NCBI RefSeq assembly: GCF_019565505.1
Contig: NZ_CP067378.1
Span: 1,984,001-2,048,000, forward strand
From: Flavobacterium davisii
Lineage (GTDB): Bacteria > Bacteroidota > Bacteroidia > Flavobacteriales > Flavobacteriaceae
Reading direction: 5' to 3'
DNA length: 64,000 nucleotides
Each line of letters begins with the position of its first letter. Positions within the stretch are counted from its first letter, which is position 1. Position numbers and translations under genes: made by a program. This document shows positions 32,921-43,159 of the stretch, piece by piece. The notes beneath the pieces are model-generated. The model had not been told where the DNA came from and did no database searches. It worked only from the letters and a program-made list of their open reading frames with translations.

Positions 32921-34087
32921 ATGGTTAAATTTCCTGATAAATTGAGTTATAAACTAACTCATCGTGCAGAAATCAATGCTTTTCGAACACTTAATTCCCA
33001 ATCATCTCTAATTGATTTTTCTTCAAATGATTATTTAGGTTTTTCAAAATCAGAAATTCTTTTTGATAAAACACATGAGCTCCTACTTCAAAAAAATATT
33101 AAAATAAATGGCGCAACAGGGTCTCGTTTATTAACAGGAAACCATTTGCTTTACACAGAAGTAGAACATTTTATTGCTAATTTTCATAAGGCTGAATCCG
33201 CCTTAATTTTTAATTCAGGTTATGATGCGAATGTAGGTTTTTTTGAAAGTATTCCACAAAGAGGAGATGTGATTTTATATGATGAGTTATCTCATGCTTC
33301 TATCCGAGATGGAATCCGGTTAAGTAATGCTAAATCATATAAATTTGGACATAATGATATAGAAGATTTAGAACGATTAATTCAAAAATATAAAATTGGA
33401 TCAGACATTAAACCAATTGATGTTTATGTCGTTGTAGAATCTGTTTATTCTATGGATGGCGATTCTCCTAATCTAGAAGAACTGACTATTTTAACCGAAA
33501 AGTACAATTGTTTTTTAATAATAGATGAAGCACATGCTTTGGGCGTTTTTGGAAATAATGGGGAAGGATTGATTCAATTGTTAGGTCTACAAGATCATGT
33601 TTTTGCTCGTATTATGACTTTTGGAAAAGGCCTAGGATGTCATGGGGCAGCCATTTTAGGAAGCCAAAAGTTGAAAGATTATATGGTTAACTTTACTAGA
33701 AGCTTTATTTACACTACAGGCCTTTCACCTCATACTGTAGCCACTATTTATACCGCTTATAAGATCTTGTCAGCTCAATCAGTTGTAAATGAACAATTAA
33801 GAGCTAATATTACTTGCTTTAATCAAACAAAACAAATATTAGGAATAAAGCCTTTATTTGTTTATAGTAAATCTGCTATACAATGTGCTATAATACAAGG
33901 AAATGAAAGAGTTAAATCGTTAGCAACTCAATTACAGCAAGCAGGTTTTGATGTGAAACCTATATTATCACCTACAGTGCCTGAGGGGCAAGAACGCTTA
34001 CGATTTTGTTTGCATTCGTATAATACTACTGAAGAAATTATGGAATTGCTAAATCGGTTTATTATTTTTTATACTAGCCATATATAA
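32921..34087 (+). CDS. 8-amino-7-oxononanoate synthase-like PLP enzyme
   Basis: A 388-residue alpha-oxoamine synthase, which joins an acyl-CoA to an amino acid with loss of CO2. Conserved features are DFSSNDYLGFS, GATGSRLLTGNHLLY, SVYSMDGDSPNLEEL, DEAHALGVFG and the PLP Lys in TFGKGLGCHGAAILG. It could be BioF of biotin synthesis, glycine C-acetyltransferase, or a serine palmitoyltransferase relative; length and sequence favour BioF. No other biotin genes lie here. Its last 39 bases overlap the convergent helicase gene. Confidence 0.85.
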   Translation: MVKFPDKLSYKLTHRAEINAFRTLNSQSSLIDFSSNDYLGFSKSEILFDKTHELLLQKNIKINGATGSRLLTGNHLLYTEVEHFIANFHKAESALIFNSGYDANVGFFESIPQRGDVILYDELSHASIRDGIRLSNAKSYKFGHNDIEDLERLIQKYKIGSDIKPIDVYVVVESVYSMDGDSPNLEELTILTEKYNCFLIIDEAHALGVFGNNGEGLIQLLGLQDHVFARIMTFGKGLGCHGAAILGSQKLKDYMVNFTRSFIYTTGLSPHTVATIYTAYKILSAQSVVNEQLRANITCFNQTKQILGIKPLFVYSKSAIQCAIIQGNERVKSLATQLQQAGFDVKPILSPTVPEGQERLRFCLHSYNTTEEIMELLNRFIIFYTSHI

Positions 34088-36365
34088 TCTTAATTCATCC
34101 CAAGTAAACTGATCTCCAAATTGTTCCTTTAAAAGACCTAAACTTTCATTTTGATATCCTTCAAATGCCATTTCGAGTTCTTTTATTTTTTTCTAACGTA
34201 AGTAAATCAGATAACTGAATTTGTCCCACTAAAATTAATTTAGAAAAATGATTATATATAGTTTGATTCGTAAGTTTTCGTTCTTTAGCAATTTCAAGAA
34301 TAGATTTGTTTTGTTTCCATAAATTAAGTGTTACTTCCACAGTATTTTGTTTAGTTTCATTAGATGGTTTTCTTTTATTTTTGTTAGTTTCAGTAAAATC
34401 AGGTATATAGTTTTCATCTATAAGGCCCGTTATTTGTTTGAATTTTTCTGATAGTTGAGCTACTTTATTAATTTTATAGTATAATATTTCATCTGACTGC
34501 ATGCTCTTTCTAGTGAGAGGAACTCCTTCTTGCATGTTTTTAACAAGTAATCGCACTTTTTTTAGTCCTAAAATTGATTTTAAAAGTACTTCTTCTAAAA
34601 GTAATAATTCATCTATAAAGGTTTTTATTTTTTTAAGTTGTTTTACTTCTACTATTTTTAATAATAATTCGCTGTATTGAATGTCATATTGATTGAAAAA
34701 ATACTGATATCCTGCTCGACTTCGTTCATCTAAAAAAGTAAGATCTATAGTAGGTTGATTTCCTATTTTTTGTAATTGGGAAATAAATTTTTTAGATGTT
34801 TCAGTAAGTTCTGTTAAATTTGTTAATGTTTTTTCAGCCCAATATTTATATTTTAATTTTTGGGAATTGGGTAATTCTTCTTTAAATGAAAAAGAAAAAT
34901 TACGCCATAATTGCGTCATATTCTGACAATCAAAAGCTCTTATTATTTCTGTAACTAAATAATTTTTAGTTTCTAGATCAAGTGTGTTAGATAAAACAGC
35001 TGTGTTAGCCCTGTATTGTGCATAATTAATTATAGCTTGATCAGATGGAATTCCTTGTATATTAATTGGTTTTAATAAGGTAAGTCCGTTTAAATCTTCG
35101 AGTCTAGAAAGGGCTACATAAGCTTGACCGAGGAGCAAATACAGATGCCACATCTAATACCGCTTTTTTAAAAGTCAATCCTTGACTTTTGTGTACTGTT
35201 ATAGCCCAAGCCAATTTTAGTGGATATTGACTAAAAGTGCCTTCTATTTTTTCTTCAACTTCTTGTGTATTGCTATTTAATTCGTAGCGAATGTTTTCCC
35301 ATGTATATAAATCAACTTCTATGATTTTATTTTCCTCAGGAAATTCTACCAAAATTTCTTCCTTTGAAAGAGATTTAATAATTCCTATTTTGCCATTGTA
35401 ATAACGTTTTTCAATGCTTGTGTCGTTTTTAATAAACATGACTTGTGCTCCTATTTTTAGTTCCAAAATAGAATCTAAAGGATACATTTTTTCAGGAAAA
35501 TCACCAATAATTTCAGGTTTATAAAAAACACTATCAAAAGTTAAAGCTTCTAAAGCTTCTCTATTTATGCTATCGGCTTTTGCATTATGAGTCGTAATAA
35601 CTATTGAGCCTTTATCTTTTTTAATATCAAAATTTGGTTGAACATGTTTGTTTAAAACGGCAATATCCTCGGGAGTAATGCTATTGTTTCTTAAATTGTT
35701 AAGTATGTCAATAAAAAAGAATCGGATTGTCTGTAAATTTTATCTAATTCTAAGTATAAAGGAGGCTCTTTTTGTAAAACTTTAGAGTAAAAGAAGTACG
35801 TCCCTTGGTAATATTTTTGTAAAATAGACCATTCTTCTTGTTTTATGACTGGAGGTAATTGCCATAAATCGCCAATAAAAAGTATTTGAACTCCTCCAAA
35901 CGCTTGGTTAGATCTGCGTACTTTTTGTAATATAAAATCTATTGCATCTAACACGTCAGGACGCAACATTGAAACTTCATCTACAATCAATAATTCAAGA
36001 TTACGAAGAACTTGTTTTTTTGTAGCACTCATTTTAAATAATTTTCCCAAACTTGTTTTGTTTTCAAAGCGGATGGATTCACTTTGTAAAGAATTGGAAG
36101 CATAGTCAGGAATAAATGCCGAAAAAGAAAGCTGAAATAAAGAATGAATTGTAACACCTCCAGCATTAAGAGCTGCAATTCCTGTAGGGGCAACTACAGC
36201 AGTATTTTTATGAGAAGTAGCAATAATTTCTTTAAGAAGAGTGGTTTTTCCAGTGCCTGCCTTTCCCGTTAAAAAAACGTTTTTATGAGTCTGATTGACA
36301 AATTGTAGGGCAAAACGAGCTATATTCGATATGTTTTTCACGTGGCATATATTTTTGATTATCAA
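34049..36365 (-). CDS. PIF1-like DNA helicase with C-terminal HTH (frame broken three times)
   Basis: About 771 residues after repair. Superfamily 1B helicase motifs are in order: VFLTGKAGTGKTTLLKEI (Walker A), VVAPTGIAALNAGG, LLIVDEVSMLRPDVLD (Walker B), QILFIGDLWQLPPV, then KLAWAITVHKSQGLTFKKA and QAYVALSRLE near the end of the helicase part. A C-terminal helix-turn-helix follows (ILEIAKERKLTNQTIYNHFS), a layout known from Bacteroidota PIF1 proteins. Breaks are at 35713-35718 (A6), 35128-35133 (CCGAGG for CCGGG on the plus strand) and 34186-34192 (T7). The stop is then at 34049, inside the 3' end of the BioF-like gene. Confidence 0.87.
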
Positions 36366-36796
36366 ATTTATAAAATAAATCTTTTCATAAGATTTTAATA
36401 ACGGAATTTAATCCAGATTCTATATTGAACTTCGTTGAGAAACAAAAAAATCAATAGATTAAACTCCTCACTGAAAATTTTAGAAAAAGAAATAGGGAAC
36501 TTTTTGGGGTTAAAATGGAGTACATTACATGCTTGAATTTGAAAAGAAATAAAGTCGAATAGATTTTGCTTATTCACTTTGTTCTAATACTAAATTTTGA
36601 TTTAAATAAAGGGTTTATAATTGTTTGTAAAGGTCTTTTTTATATTTCAACTGTCTTTACTTCGTAGCCTTGTTATATTGCGCAAGAAAGCAAAGATTTA
36701 TAAGAAAATACCTATCTTTCACTTTAATCCAAAAAGTTTAAACCATTTCACTATGTATTTTTTGATTGTGTAGAACTACTTTAAAATTTACTTCCT
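36366..36796. other. Intergenic region with a decayed MITE-like copy
   Basis: About 430 bases. Most of 36412-36601 is a degenerate relative of the 9392 element; the rest has no recognisable feature. Confidence 0.5.
36412..36601. repeat. Decayed MITE-like element, copy 3
   Basis: It aligns with the 9392 element along most of its length (for example CTTCGTTG-AGAAAC, GAAAATTTTAGAA, AAATGGAGTAC, GAATAGATTT) but both inverted repeats have lost complementarity. Confidence 0.65.
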
Positions 36797-36804
36797 TAAT
36801 TTTG
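36797..36804 (+). promoter_or_regulatory. -7 box upstream of the ArsC-like gene
   Basis: TAATTTTG, 16 bases before the ATG at 36821; no well-spaced TTG. Confidence 0.35.
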
Positions 36805-36820
36805 CAAATAAAGATTTTTT

Positions 36821-37177
36821 ATGCGAAAAATATATTATCTCAAAACATGTAGTACATGTCAACGTATACTAAAAACATTACCGGCATTAGATACCTTCAT
36901 TTTGCAGGATATCAAGACAGAACCAATGACGGTTGAACAAATTGATGAAATGAAAGAGTTGGCAGGTAGTTATGAAGCTTTATTTAGTAAAAGAGCAACC
37001 TTGTATAAAGAAAAGGGATTAAAAGATCAAATCTTAATAGAAGCAGATTATAAAAGATATATTTTAGAACATTATACGTTTTTATCACGTCCTATAATGA
37101 TCGTTGATGGAAAAATATTTGTAGGGAATAGTTCTAAAGTTATAGAAGCAGTCCAAAATTTCTTAAAAAATGAGTAA
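36821..37177 (+). CDS. ArsC/Spx-family thioredoxin-fold protein
   Basis: A 118-residue thioredoxin-fold protein. The redox motif is CSTC in YYLKTCSTCQRIL, and the cis-Pro region is FLSRPIMIVDGKIFVG. In ArsC proteins the resolving site is CxxxxxR; here the second Cys makes a CxxC closer to Spx and YffB relatives. Arsenate reduction is therefore only one possibility and no arsenic genes lie nearby. Its end overlaps the next gene by 8 bases. Confidence 0.85.
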   Translation: MRKIYYLKTCSTCQRILKTLPALDTFILQDIKTEPMTVEQIDEMKELAGSYEALFSKRATLYKEKGLKDQILIEADYKRYILEHYTFLSRPIMIVDGKIFVGNSSKVIEAVQNFLKNE

Positions 37178-38063
37178 AAGAACTTGGGCTTTAATAGCCG
37201 CTTGGTGTGTGGCTATCATTTATGGAATAACTTTTACTGTTGCAAAAGACGTAATGCCAAAGTATATCAATCCTTTTGGTTTTATATTCTTACGTGTTGG
37301 AGGAACTTTATTTCTATTTTGGCTAGTCACTTTGTTTGTTAAAACGGAACGTGTAGAAAAAAGAGATTTTCCAAGAATTATTGCGGCTTCATTTTTTGGA
37401 GTGGCATTTAATATGCTAACCTTTTTTAAAGGACTTAGTTATACTTCTCCTATTATGGGAGCTGTTTTAATGGTAACTACACCGATGATTGTTTTAGTAC
37501 TTTCTGCAATTATTATGAAAGAAAGAATGGAAAAACAAAAAGTGATAGGAATATTATTAGGTTTAGCAGGTACCATGAGCCTAATACTTTATGGGAAATC
37601 TTTAAAGAATGCTCCGAATGCTAGTTTCGGTAATTTTTTAGTTTTTGTTAATGCCGTTTCGTATGGTTTTTACCTGATTATTGTTAAAAAACTAATGAAT
37701 AAATATCATGCTTTGTCTTTTGTAAAATGGATTTATTTCTTCGGTTTTTTAATGGTTATTCCATTTGGATGGGATGAATTTCAAGTAGTAAATTGGGCTA
37801 CTGTTCCTACATCGGCATTTTTAAAAATAGGTTTTGTAATAGTGTTTTCAACCTTTTTAACTTACCTTTTAAATTTGTTGTCAATGCGAGAACTAAAACC
37901 AACGACTGTCGCTACTTTTATTTATTTACAACCGTTTTTCGCTTCAATTTTTGCTATTGGTTTAGGTAAAGATGAATTAAGCTGGATAAAAGTAGGTTCA
38001 GCTATTTTAATTTTTATAGGAATATATCTTGTAACACAAAAAACAAGTTTGTTAAAAAAATAA
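37170..38063 (+). CDS. EamA-family (DMT) transporter
   Basis: A 297-residue inner-membrane protein with ten predicted helices and two EamA halves. It opens WALIAAWCVAIIYGITFTVA and ends GSAILIFIGIYLVTQK. FFKGLSYTSPIMGAVLMVTT is the typical end of the first half. The substrate is unknown. It overlaps the ArsC-like gene by 8 bases. The first hairpin of the tandem array, 28 bases downstream, is its terminator. Confidence 0.87.
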   Translation: MSKRTWALIAAWCVAIIYGITFTVAKDVMPKYINPFGFIFLRVGGTLFLFWLVTLFVKTERVEKRDFPRIIAASFFGVAFNMLTFFKGLSYTSPIMGAVLMVTTPMIVLVLSAIIMKERMEKQKVIGILLGLAGTMSLILYGKSLKNAPNASFGNFLVFVNAVSYGFYLIIVKKLMNKYHALSFVKWIYFFGFLMVIPFGWDEFQVVNWATVPTSAFLKIGFVIVFSTFLTYLLNLLSMRELKPTTVATFIYLQPFFASIFAIGLGKDELSWIKVGSAILIFIGIYLVTQKTSLLKK

Positions 38064-38091
38064 AATATCAGTTTTCTAGTAGATTTTTGGA

Positions 38092-38125
38092 AAAAAGACA
38101 GAACCGAGTCCTGTCTTTTTTTTTG
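38092..38125 (+). terminator. Terminator of the EamA gene (first hairpin of the array)
   Basis: AAAAGACAG-AACCGAGTC-CTGTCTTTT with a long T tract, 28 bases after the transporter stop. Confidence 0.8.
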
Positions 38126-39225
38126 TTTTTATCTTTTTAATAATCAGTTAGATAGAATTATAATGCTTTCAACGATTATTTGTTTCTTTCAACGATTATT
38201 TTTGGATAAAAGGGGTGTTCATTGTAGTTTTGATCTACCATTACAGTAAGTAGGTTAAGTTATGGTAGATTTGGGGCAAAAAAGACAGGACTCGGTTCTG
38301 TCTTTTTTTATTTTATATCTTTTGATAATCAGTTAGATAGCGTTATAGTGTTTTTAACGATTATTCTTTTCTTTCAACGATTATTTTTGGATAAAAGGGG
38401 TGTTCATTGTAGTTTTGATCTACCATTACAGTAAGTAGGTTAAGTTATGGTAGATTTGGGGCAAAAAAGACAGGACTCGGTTCTGTCTTTTTTTATTTTA
38501 TATCTTTTGATAATCAGTTAGATAGCGTTATAGTGCTTTTAACGATTATTCGTTTCTTTCAACGATTATTTTTGGATAAAAGGGGTGTTCATTGTAGTTT
38601 TGATCTACCATTACAGTAAGTAGGTTAAGTTATGGTAGATTTGGGGCAAAAAAGACAGGACTCGGTTCTGTCTTTTTTTATTTTATATCTTTTGATAATC
38701 AGTTAGATAGTGTCATAGTGCTTTTAACGATTATTCGTTTCTTTCAACGATTATTTTTGGATAAAAAGGACGTTCATTGTAGTTTTGATCTACCATTACA
38801 GTAAGTAGGTTAAGTTATGGTAGATTTGGGGCAAAAAAGACAGGACTCGGTTCTGTCTTTTTTTTATTTTATATCTTTTGATAATCAGTTAGATAGCGTT
38901 ATAGAGCTTTTAACGATTATTCGTTTCTTTCAACGATTATTTTTGGATAAAAGGGGTGTTCATTGTAGTTTTGATCTACCATTACAGTAAGTAGGTTAAG
39001 TTATGGTAGATTTGGGGCAAAAAAGACAGGACTCGGTTCTGTCTTTTTTATTTCATTTCTTTGTTCTATAAAAATAACTATTATATTTTCAACGATTATT
39101 CATCCTCTTTAACGATTATTTTTGGAAAAAAAGTACTACAAGACTAGCTTTGGGGTACCACTTAGTAAGTTAAGTTTATGGTAAATTTGGGGCAAAAGAG
39201 GCAGAATATAATTCTGTCTTTTTTA
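38092..39225. repeat. Tandem array of a 185-bp non-coding unit (about six copies)
   Basis: Hairpins of the form GACAG-9-CTGTC lie at about 38097, 38284, 38469, 38654, 38839, 39025 and 39199, spaced 185-187 bp and 174 at the end. Between them each unit carries, in order: ATAATCAGTTAGATAG; two AACGATTATT words 20 bp apart; GGATAAAAGGGGTGTTCATT; a second inverted repeat, ATCTACCAT to ATGGTAGAT with about 20 bases of loop; and a TAGATTTG box just before the next hairpin. The middle copies are nearly identical, the last is strongly diverged, and the first hairpin has its loop reversed. No reading frame spans a unit. Confidence 0.92.
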
Positions 39226-39296
39226 TTTATATTTTGAATAAAAAGAGCAAGCGGAAACTTTTAGAGCTGAAATCAAGCAGAAAATATAACTTTTAA

Positions 39297-39490
39297 CTCA
39301 GATTTTAGGTTAGGTTTTGTTGTGAAAAAAAAACAATAATAATTCAAGTGCTTACGAAAAATTTTAGAAGAAGATATAGAGAACTATTTTAATGATTAAA
39401 ATTTGATTACGTGCTTAAATTGGAAGAAAAATAAAGTGAATAGATAGGCTTCAGTAATTAACTTCGATTGAGTTTAATGCGCAATTTGGG
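39297..39490. repeat. Decayed MITE-like element, copy 4
   Basis: It matches the 9392 element through AATTCAAGTGCTTACG, AAATTTTAGAAGAAGA, GAACTATTTT and GGAAGAAAAATAAAGTG. It ends in TTTAATGCGCAATTTGGG, a mutated outer repeat. It lies directly after the tandem array. Confidence 0.7.
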
Positions 39491-39525
39491 TTTAGTAAGA
39501 ATTCGTTAATCTAGTTATGAAAAGA

Positions 39526-39561
39526 AAAAGGCTTAAATAATTTTGATTTATTCAAGCCCTT
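39526..39561 (-). terminator. Terminator of the M1 peptidase gene
   Basis: On the minus strand AAGGGCTTGAATAAAT pairs with ATTATTTAAGCC and is followed by T5. Confidence 0.6.
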
Positions 39562-39567
39562 GTAAAA

Positions 39568-41433
39568 TTAGGATTTATAGATTTGATTTTCTTTTTTTAT
39601 ATCAGCTGTTTTTCCTTTTGCATCGATTGTTATTGATTTTATATTTTGTTTTAAAGAAGGGATTTTAAAATCATAAGTTGGATAGGCCCAATCCCAACCT
39701 TCTAAAACGTGTCTTTTTAAATTAGAATCATTAGGTTTGGACCAGCGCATAGCTGTTTGGGGTACATAATATAATTCTTGTACTCCGTTTTCATAAGTAA
39801 CGGTTATTTCAAGAGGCATAGCTATTCTACCTATTCGCTCTAAAGTAACTTTTGTTAGTTCATTTTCTTCAATGACTTGTTTAATCGCATAATCAATAGT
39901 ATTGGTTGTTTTAGTCCATTCTGTGAGATACCAATCTAAATTAGCTCCTGTTACTTTTTCGGCTGTGTGAATAATATCTGTTGGAGTTGGATGTGTAAAT
40001 TTAAAGTCTGCATAATAACGTTTTAAAACTTTTAGTAAATTTTCTTTTCCTATAAGATATTCTAATTGAGTTAGAAATAGATTACCTTTACTATAAGCTT
40101 GAATGCTATAAGGTCTATTTTCATCATAATGATCAGCGTGCGTTGTTTGCGGTTGTTCTTTTCCCGATTTGACTAATGAAAAATAGGCTTTATAGGAATC
40201 TTCATGAGGATTTTCTGCTTTTTTTTCCGTTATTTCATTTAGCCCATAATTTTCCAGCCAAGTTGTAAAACCTTCATCCATCCAGCTGTGTTTGCTTTCA
40301 TTAGTTGCTAAAATATGTTGAAACCAAGAATGTGCCATTTCATGAGCGGTAACCCCAATTAAGCCTTCTTGAGTTCCTTCTCCTAAAATTAAAGTACACA
40401 TTGCATATTCCATCCCCCCATCACCGCCTTGTATGACAGAATATTGTTTGTAAGGATATGAGCCAACGGTTTTGTTATATATATCCATTAACTGAGAAGT
40501 TTTGGATTGTAAATTTTTCCAATTTTGAATAATTTCGGGTTTGTTTTGATATAAGAAATGTAAAGTAACGCCATCAGGTCGAATTAATTTGTCATGAAGA
40601 TATTCTTTGTCAGCAGCCCAAGTAAAATCATGAACTTGAGGAGCTATAAAATGCCAAGTTAAGGTTTTGCTTTTTTTAGGATATACTACTTTAAACTCTT
40701 TGTCTTCGTAGCCTTTTCCTATTTCATTTCCGTTTTGAAGATAACCACTTCCTCCTAAAACATAATCTTTATCAATGGTAATTTTAACATCAAAATTTCC
40801 CCAAACGCCATGAAACTCACGGCCGATATAAGGGTCTGCTTGCCACCCATCTATATCATATTCAGCCATTTTAGGGTACCATTGCGACATAGATAGTTCG
40901 ATTCCTTCTTTGTTGTTTCTACCACTTCTACGAATTTGAATGGGAACCTGTCCGTCAAAATCCATTGTGAAAACAGTAGATGATTTAGGAATTAGAGGTT
41001 TTGCTAAATCTACTTCCAAAATAGTACTAACTTGTTTACTTGTAACTGTTATACCGTCTTGTTTCAGATTGTTTACATATAAATATCCTATTTCATTTGG
41101 TTGTAGGTTATTAATTTTACTTTCTTTTACTTCTTTACCATCTACTTTTACTTTGTTTACCATGCGCCCATCAGGATCTTTAATTGATTTTAAACGCGCA
41201 TCCATAGGACTGTTAGGTTGAAAAGCGTTATTGTAAAGATGAATGTATACTCTTTTTAGAGTATCAGGTGAATTATTAGTATAAACTAAAGTTTGTTTTC
41301 CTTTATATTGATATTTTTTTATGTCCATATTGACTTCCATTTTGTAATCAACATGTTGTTGCCAATAACCGGGGATTAGGATTTTTTGAGCTAAGGATAA
41401 TAAGGGGAAAAGGAATAATGCGTATTTTTTCAT
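39568..41433 (-). CDS. M1-family zinc metallopeptidase
   Basis: A 621-residue exported aminopeptidase of the gluzincin type. A signal peptide (YALFLFPLLSLAQ) is followed by the saddle domain of the M1 family. GGDGGMEYAMCTL is the substrate-binding GxMEx region. The zinc site is HEMAHSWFQH with the third ligand Glu in WMDEGFTTWLENYG. The chain ends without a T9SS domain, so a periplasmic or outer-membrane position is likely. The frame is intact. It lies downstream of an S8 peptidase on the same strand but a terminator separates them. Confidence 0.92.
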   Translation of the reverse strand: MKKYALFLFPLLSLAQKILIPGYWQQHVDYKMEVNMDIKKYQYKGKQTLVYTNNSPDTLKRVYIHLYNNAFQPNSPMDARLKSIKDPDGRMVNKVKVDGKEVKESKINNLQPNEIGYLYVNNLKQDGITVTSKQVSTILEVDLAKPLIPKSSTVFTMDFDGQVPIQIRRSGRNNKEGIELSMSQWYPKMAEYDIDGWQADPYIGREFHGVWGNFDVKITIDKDYVLGGSGYLQNGNEIGKGYEDKEFKVVYPKKSKTLTWHFIAPQVHDFTWAADKEYLHDKLIRPDGVTLHFLYQNKPEIIQNWKNLQSKTSQLMDIYNKTVGSYPYKQYSVIQGGDGGMEYAMCTLILGEGTQEGLIGVTAHEMAHSWFQHILATNESKHSWMDEGFTTWLENYGLNEITEKKAENPHEDSYKAYFSLVKSGKEQPQTTHADHYDENRPYSIQAYSKGNLFLTQLEYLIGKENLLKVLKRYYADFKFTHPTPTDIIHTAEKVTGANLDWYLTEWTKTTNTIDYAIKQVIEENELTKVTLERIGRIAMPLEITVTYENGVQELYYVPQTAMRWSKPNDSNLKRHVLEGWDWAYPTYDFKIPSLKQNIKSITIDAKGKTADIKKENQIYKS

Positions 41434-41445
41434 ATCTATTAAATA

Positions 41446-41469
41446 AAAAGAAGGGATAAAATCCCTTCC
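41446..41469 (-). terminator. Terminator of the S8 peptidase gene
   Basis: GAAGGGAT-TTT-ATCCCTTC followed by T5 on the minus strand, 25 bases after the stop. Confidence 0.75.
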
Positions 41470-41493
41470 AAATATAACATTTAAAACTAATAA

Positions 41494-43100
41494 TTATTTT
41501 TTTGCTAATTTTTCAGCCATCTTTAAAGCGTTATAGGCATTTACAATTTTACCTGATTTTGATATTTTGTCTAATGTAGTCGGTTCGCTATTTTCACCTG
41601 CTAAGGCAAAAGTATTGGTTAAAGGAATACCAGAGTCCATTATAATTTGTTTTACTTGAGCTGCTTTTAAAGATGGGTAAAAAGCCCTTATTAAAGCCGC
41701 TACTCCCGCTACATTAGGAGATGCCATAGAAGTACCTTGTAAATATTCATACTGATTATTAGGGACTGTTGCATATATTTTAACTCCTGGGGCAAAAACA
41801 TCTACGTTAACTTTTCCATAATTAGAAAAATTAGCCATAACCTTAGATCCATATTCATAATTTAAAGCTCCAACGGTAATAACATTGTCCGCAAATTCAG
41901 GATTACTTCCTTCAGTATCATTAGGAAAATTAGGTTTAATATCAATGTTTTCCGCATCGTTTCCTGCTGCGTGTACAAAAAGAACATCTTTGGATGCGGC
42001 GTATTTAATGGCATCTTGTACCCATTCTTTATTAGGAGAAAAAGCTTTTCCAAAACTACCATTAATTACTTTGGCTCCATTATCTACTGCATAACGAATA
42101 GCTAACGCAATGTCTTTATCATATTCATCTCCGTTAGGGACAGCCCGTAATGCCATAATTTGAACGAATTCTGACGCTACACCATCTCCTCCTTTATTAT
42201 TATTTCTAGTTTGTGCAATAATACCTGCTACATGTGTTCCGTGTTTACCACTCTCTTTTTAGGTCCTATAACATTATTATTACCATATTGTGTTTGGGTA
42301 ATGTCATACGGATTGTCTCCTACAGGTTTACGTCCATTAAATTCAGTATTTAAATTATAATTTAATTGGTCATAAACGTAATCCTTATATTCTCCTATTT
42401 CAGTATCAAATTTGGTTTTATCACCTCCCATATTACTCAATACTTGACCAATAATATTTTGGGATTGAAGTAGGGTATGGTCAGTTGTTTTTATTGACTT
42501 GACATCTGCAAGTGTATAATTTTTCTTTTTAAAATATTCAGTAATGTTTTTATCCGCATTTATAATGGCATCTATTTGATTTTTTGAGGCTCTAATTCAG
42601 ATTTTTTTTGGGTTAAAAGGGCTAAAGCATTTTCATACTGAGCTGAACCATCATTTCCTTTTTAACAATACGAGTTAATTCTAATTGTTCATTATCGGCA
42701 TCTCCTAAAAAATTCCATCCGTGTATATCGTCAACATAGCCATTGTTGTCATCGTCTTTTTATTACACGGAATTTCTTTGGCATTTTTCCAAATAGCGGG
42801 TTTTAAATCTTCATGTTCTATATCAATTCCTGAATCGACAACTCCTACAATGATTTTGTTTGCTTTTTTACCTTTTAATAATTCAGCATAGGCTTTATCC
42901 ACTCCCATTCCCGGAACGGTATCCTTAACAAGATCTAAATGACTCCAACGTTTTAAATCTGTTTCTTTTATAGGAGTCATTTTTAAAGGCATTTGATCAA
43001 TTTTTTTAGGATCAATGCTTACAATTCCTTTTGGCGTACTACAACTAGCCATCATCATTCCTATAGCACCTGTAAAAGTTATCGTTTTTAAAATTCTCAT
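41494..43100 (-). CDS. S8 subtilisin-family peptidase, lipoprotein (frame broken four times)
   Basis: About 536 residues after repair. The signal ends GMMMASCSTPKG, a lipobox with lipidated Cys. The catalytic triad is in place: Asp in VGVVDSGIDIEHEDL, His in SGKHGTHVAGIIAQ, Ser in LQGTSMASPNVAG; the oxyanion Asn is in VHAAGND. A long insertion between Asp and His (with GSAQYENALALLTQKK and a coiled-coil stretch) is typical of Bacteroidota members. Missing bases at 42757-42761, 42659-42663, about 42590 and 42256-42260 break the frame, three of them in T5 runs. There is no T9SS signal. Confidence 0.85.
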
Positions 43101-43159
43101 AAATATAATTTTAGGCTGTAAATATCTTATTTATATTAATATAAAAAGTTGTTTTAACA

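Noticed and set aside
38092..39225. CRISPR array or type III toxin-antitoxin RNA array
   Set aside because: The unit is 185 bp with almost no unique spacers, no cas or toxin gene lies nearby, and the neighbours are ordinary transporters and peptidases.
41494..43100. Phase-variable S8 peptidase controlled by A/T runs
   Set aside because: Four separate runs are altered at once and similar runs are altered in housekeeping genes; error is the simpler reading.
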